5,102 nt of DNA from positions 1 through 5,102 of the forward strand of contig JBDUDA010000225.1 in the NCBI GenBank assembly GCA_040003205.1, given 5' to 3'. The first letter of the stretch is position 1. Each line of letters begins with the position of its first letter. The stretch comes from JALYIM01 sp040003205 (GTDB lineage: Bacteria; Acidobacteriota; Terriglobia; Terriglobales; Acidobacteriaceae). A program made the position numbers and the translations under genes. The notes under the pieces were generated by a model. It saw nothing but the letters and a program-made list of their open reading frames with translations, did no database searches and had not been told where the DNA came from. This document shows positions 3,594-5,102 of this stretch, in pieces.

Positions 3594-5102
3594 ATGCGAG
3601 CGAAGACCCCCCTTCTCCGCAAACGTTTTGTCCCGTCGGACCAGGCCCCTGTGCTCCGTTACGGCGTGGCCATCCTCAGCATAATTCTGGCCTTAATTCC
3701 GGCTTTTCTTCTCTCTGACATCGTCGAAAGCCGTCTGGTCGTTTTTTCAGTCGCGATCATGGTCAGCGCCTGGTACGGAGGCTGGAAGCCGGGCCTCGTC
3801 GCTACTTCTTTCGCACTCACCGTCAGCACTTATTTTTCTCTGGCTGAGGTGCATTCCAGTTCCGATTATCACAAAGCAATCATACATCTGTCTTTATTTG
3901 CGCTCGTCGCGTTGCTCATTTGCTCCTTCAACGCCGCGCTACGATCCGCACAGGAGGGTTTGCTGCGCTCCGAAATGAATTTCCGATCGCTGGTTACCAA
4001 TGCCCCCTACGGTATCTGCGGATGCGATTTCGCCGGCAATCTCGTTGACGTGAACCCTGCTCTCGTCAGCATTTTGGGTCATGGCTCCTCTAGCGAACTG
4101 GTGGGACGGAATCTCTCGAGCTTTTACTCTGATCCGCAGCAGTGGTTCACAGTAGCCGACCACTTCCGCCTCATGGAACCTTTTAACGGCCTCGCAACCG
4201 AATGGTCGCGCAAAGATGGGTCGCTGGTAGGCGTGCGTCTGTCTGGACGTCCGGTGCGCGCCGATAGGAATGCCGTTTCGTTCGAACTTTACGCCGAAGA
4301 TGTTACCGAGCGCCGCGCTCTCGAGCACCAACTGCGTCAATCCCAAAAGATGGAGGCCGTGGGCCGTCTCGCAGGCGGTATTGCTCATGATTTCAATAAT
4401 CTTCTGATGGTGATTTCGGGATATTGCGAGCTCCTGCTGGAAAGAGTCGGCACCGATCCCCAGCTTCATACTCCTGCAAAGGAGATTGCCAATGCAGCCG
4501 ATCGCGCCACCGGGCTTACCCGCCAACTTCTCGCCTTCAGCCGCAAGCAGATGCTGGCGCCTAAAGTGCTTGATCTGAATGCAATTGTCAGCGAAAACTT
4601 TCGTATGTTGGACCGCGTAATTGGCGAGGACATCGACATTGTTATAGTCCCCGGGCCACAGTTGGGCACGGTTAAAGCGGATCCTGGACAGATCGAGCAG
4701 GTCATCATGAACCTGGCGGTCAATGCGCGCGATTCCATGCCTCGCGGCGGAAAACTCACCATCGAGACTGCCAACGTCACGCTGGATGAAAACTATACCC
4801 GCCTGCATTCATCCGTCGATCCCGGTGAATATGTAATGTTGTGCGTGACCGACACCGGCTTCGGAATGGACGCCGAAACTCAGAGCCATATTTTTGAGCC
4901 ATTTTTCACTACCAAAGGACCGAAGGGAACGGGCCTGGGACTTTCCACCGCGTATGGGATCGTCAAGCAGAGCGGTGGTTACATCTGGGTCTACAGCGAA
5001 CCGGGGAAAGGAACGTCGTTCAGGGTGTATTTGCCACGGGTGAGTGCGGCCGGAGTTGCGATCGCGGCTCAGCCAATGGCGGTAGCGGCCAAAATCGAAC
5101 AT
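3594..5102 (+). CDS. Membrane-bound PAS-domain sensor histidine kinase, partial (3' end outside window)
   Basis: This is a two-component sensor kinase of the AHDFNNLL type. The 503 visible residues begin with four hydrophobic segments (about 22-42, 48-63, 66-84, 95-112), matching the compact DUF4118 (KdpD-like) membrane module. A PAS domain follows at about 127-240 (FRSLVTNAPYGI ... DVTERR). The HisKA segment has phospho-acceptor H265 in GGIAHDFNNLL. HATPase motifs are complete: N box with N373 and N377 (MNLAVNARDSMPRGG), G1 DTGFGM (420-425), F box IFEPFF (433-438) and G2 GTGLGL (445-450). The ATG at 3594 has GAGAAG 2 nt upstream; the in-frame GTG at 3591 is an alternative, and a stop lies at 3579. 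The frame stays open past an Ala-rich linker, so a C-terminal receiver domain is possible but unseen. The signal and partner regulator are unknown. Confidence 0.92.
   Translation, partial: MRAKTPLLRKRFVPSDQAPVLRYGVAILSIILALIPAFLLSDIVESRLVVFSVAIMVSAWYGGWKPGLVATSFALTVSTYFSLAEVHSSSDYHKAIIHLSLFALVALLICSFNAALRSAQEGLLRSEMNFRSLVTNAPYGICGCDFAGNLVDVNPALVSILGHGSSSELVGRNLSSFYSDPQQWFTVADHFRLMEPFNGLATEWSRKDGSLVGVRLSGRPVRADRNAVSFELYAEDVTERRALEHQLRQSQKMEAVGRLAGGIAHDFNNLLMVISGYCELLLERVGTDPQLHTPAKEIANAADRATGLTRQLLAFSRKQMLAPKVLDLNAIVSENFRMLDRVIGEDIDIVIVPGPQLGTVKADPGQIEQVIMNLAVNARDSMPRGGKLTIETANVTLDENYTRLHSSVDPGEYVMLCVTDTGFGMDAETQSHIFEPFFTTKGPKGTGLGLSTAYGIVKQSGGYIWVYSEPGKGTSFRVYLPRVSAAGVAIAAQPMAVAAKIEH

Noticed and set aside
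3506..3718. 70-residue plus-strand frame at the start of the kinase gene
   Set aside because: It overlaps the kinase N-terminus in a different frame, is Pro/Ser-rich with no pattern, and begins in repeat-flanking DNA.
3939..5102. Long antisense open frame on the minus strand (289 residues, then another 97 in the same frame) opposite the kinase
   Set aside because: It lies entirely within a kinase gene whose motifs are all intact. The translation is low in recognisable motifs and rich in residues expected from complemented codons, so it is a shadow frame.

Overview
The window looks like an ordinary chromosomal housekeeping segment from an acidobacterium (Acidobacteriota, Terriglobia-like). 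That placement is an inference. It rests on the residue style of AccD, a short coiled-coil protein beginning MKNPMDVLRMKEQEL that I associate with this phylum, and interspersed palindromic repeats of the GTCATCCCGAGCG...GAGGGACCTGC type. No taxonomic search was possible.

Layout. Six genes lie on the minus strand and read from right to left: nadD (NAD biosynthesis, 3357-2659), rsfS (ribosome silencing factor, 2473-2045), rlmH (23S rRNA pseudouridine-1915 methyltransferase, 2036-1593), a 53-residue coiled-coil protein of unknown function (1484-1323), cobO (corrinoid adenosyltransferase, 1028-492) and the 5' part of accD (acetyl-CoA carboxylase beta subunit, 485 to the left edge). nadD-rsfS-rlmH is a gene order widely conserved in bacteria. 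A terminator-like hairpin (1301-1274) follows the small gene. A fairly good sigma70-type promoter (1067-1040) precedes cobO. cobO-accD therefore looks like a second transcription unit, with its two genes 6 nt apart.

Divergent from nadD, on the plus strand, is a membrane-anchored sensor histidine kinase (3594 to the right edge). It has four predicted membrane segments (DUF4118-like), a PAS domain and a complete HisKA plus HATPase core. The open frame leaves the window after the catalytic core, so a C-terminal receiver domain may follow.

Intergenic DNA. Two copies of a long imperfect palindrome of about 80 bp sit in the nadD-rsfS gap (2530-2612) and the nadD-kinase gap (3411-3490). A degraded half copy lies at 1161-1194. 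The gap upstream of cobO also holds a heptamer array and a G-quadruplex-type G-run. The gap upstream of nadD has a perfect 8-bp inverted repeat directly next to a -10-like hexamer placed for a leaderless nadD transcript.

I found no CRISPR array, tRNA, rRNA, transposase, prophage gene or defence system, and no convincing undescribed multi-gene system. The points most worth a second look are the left edge, where the accD frame stops resembling AccD and shares a 15-mer with the flank of a repeat element, the repeat family itself, and the small coiled-coil gene.
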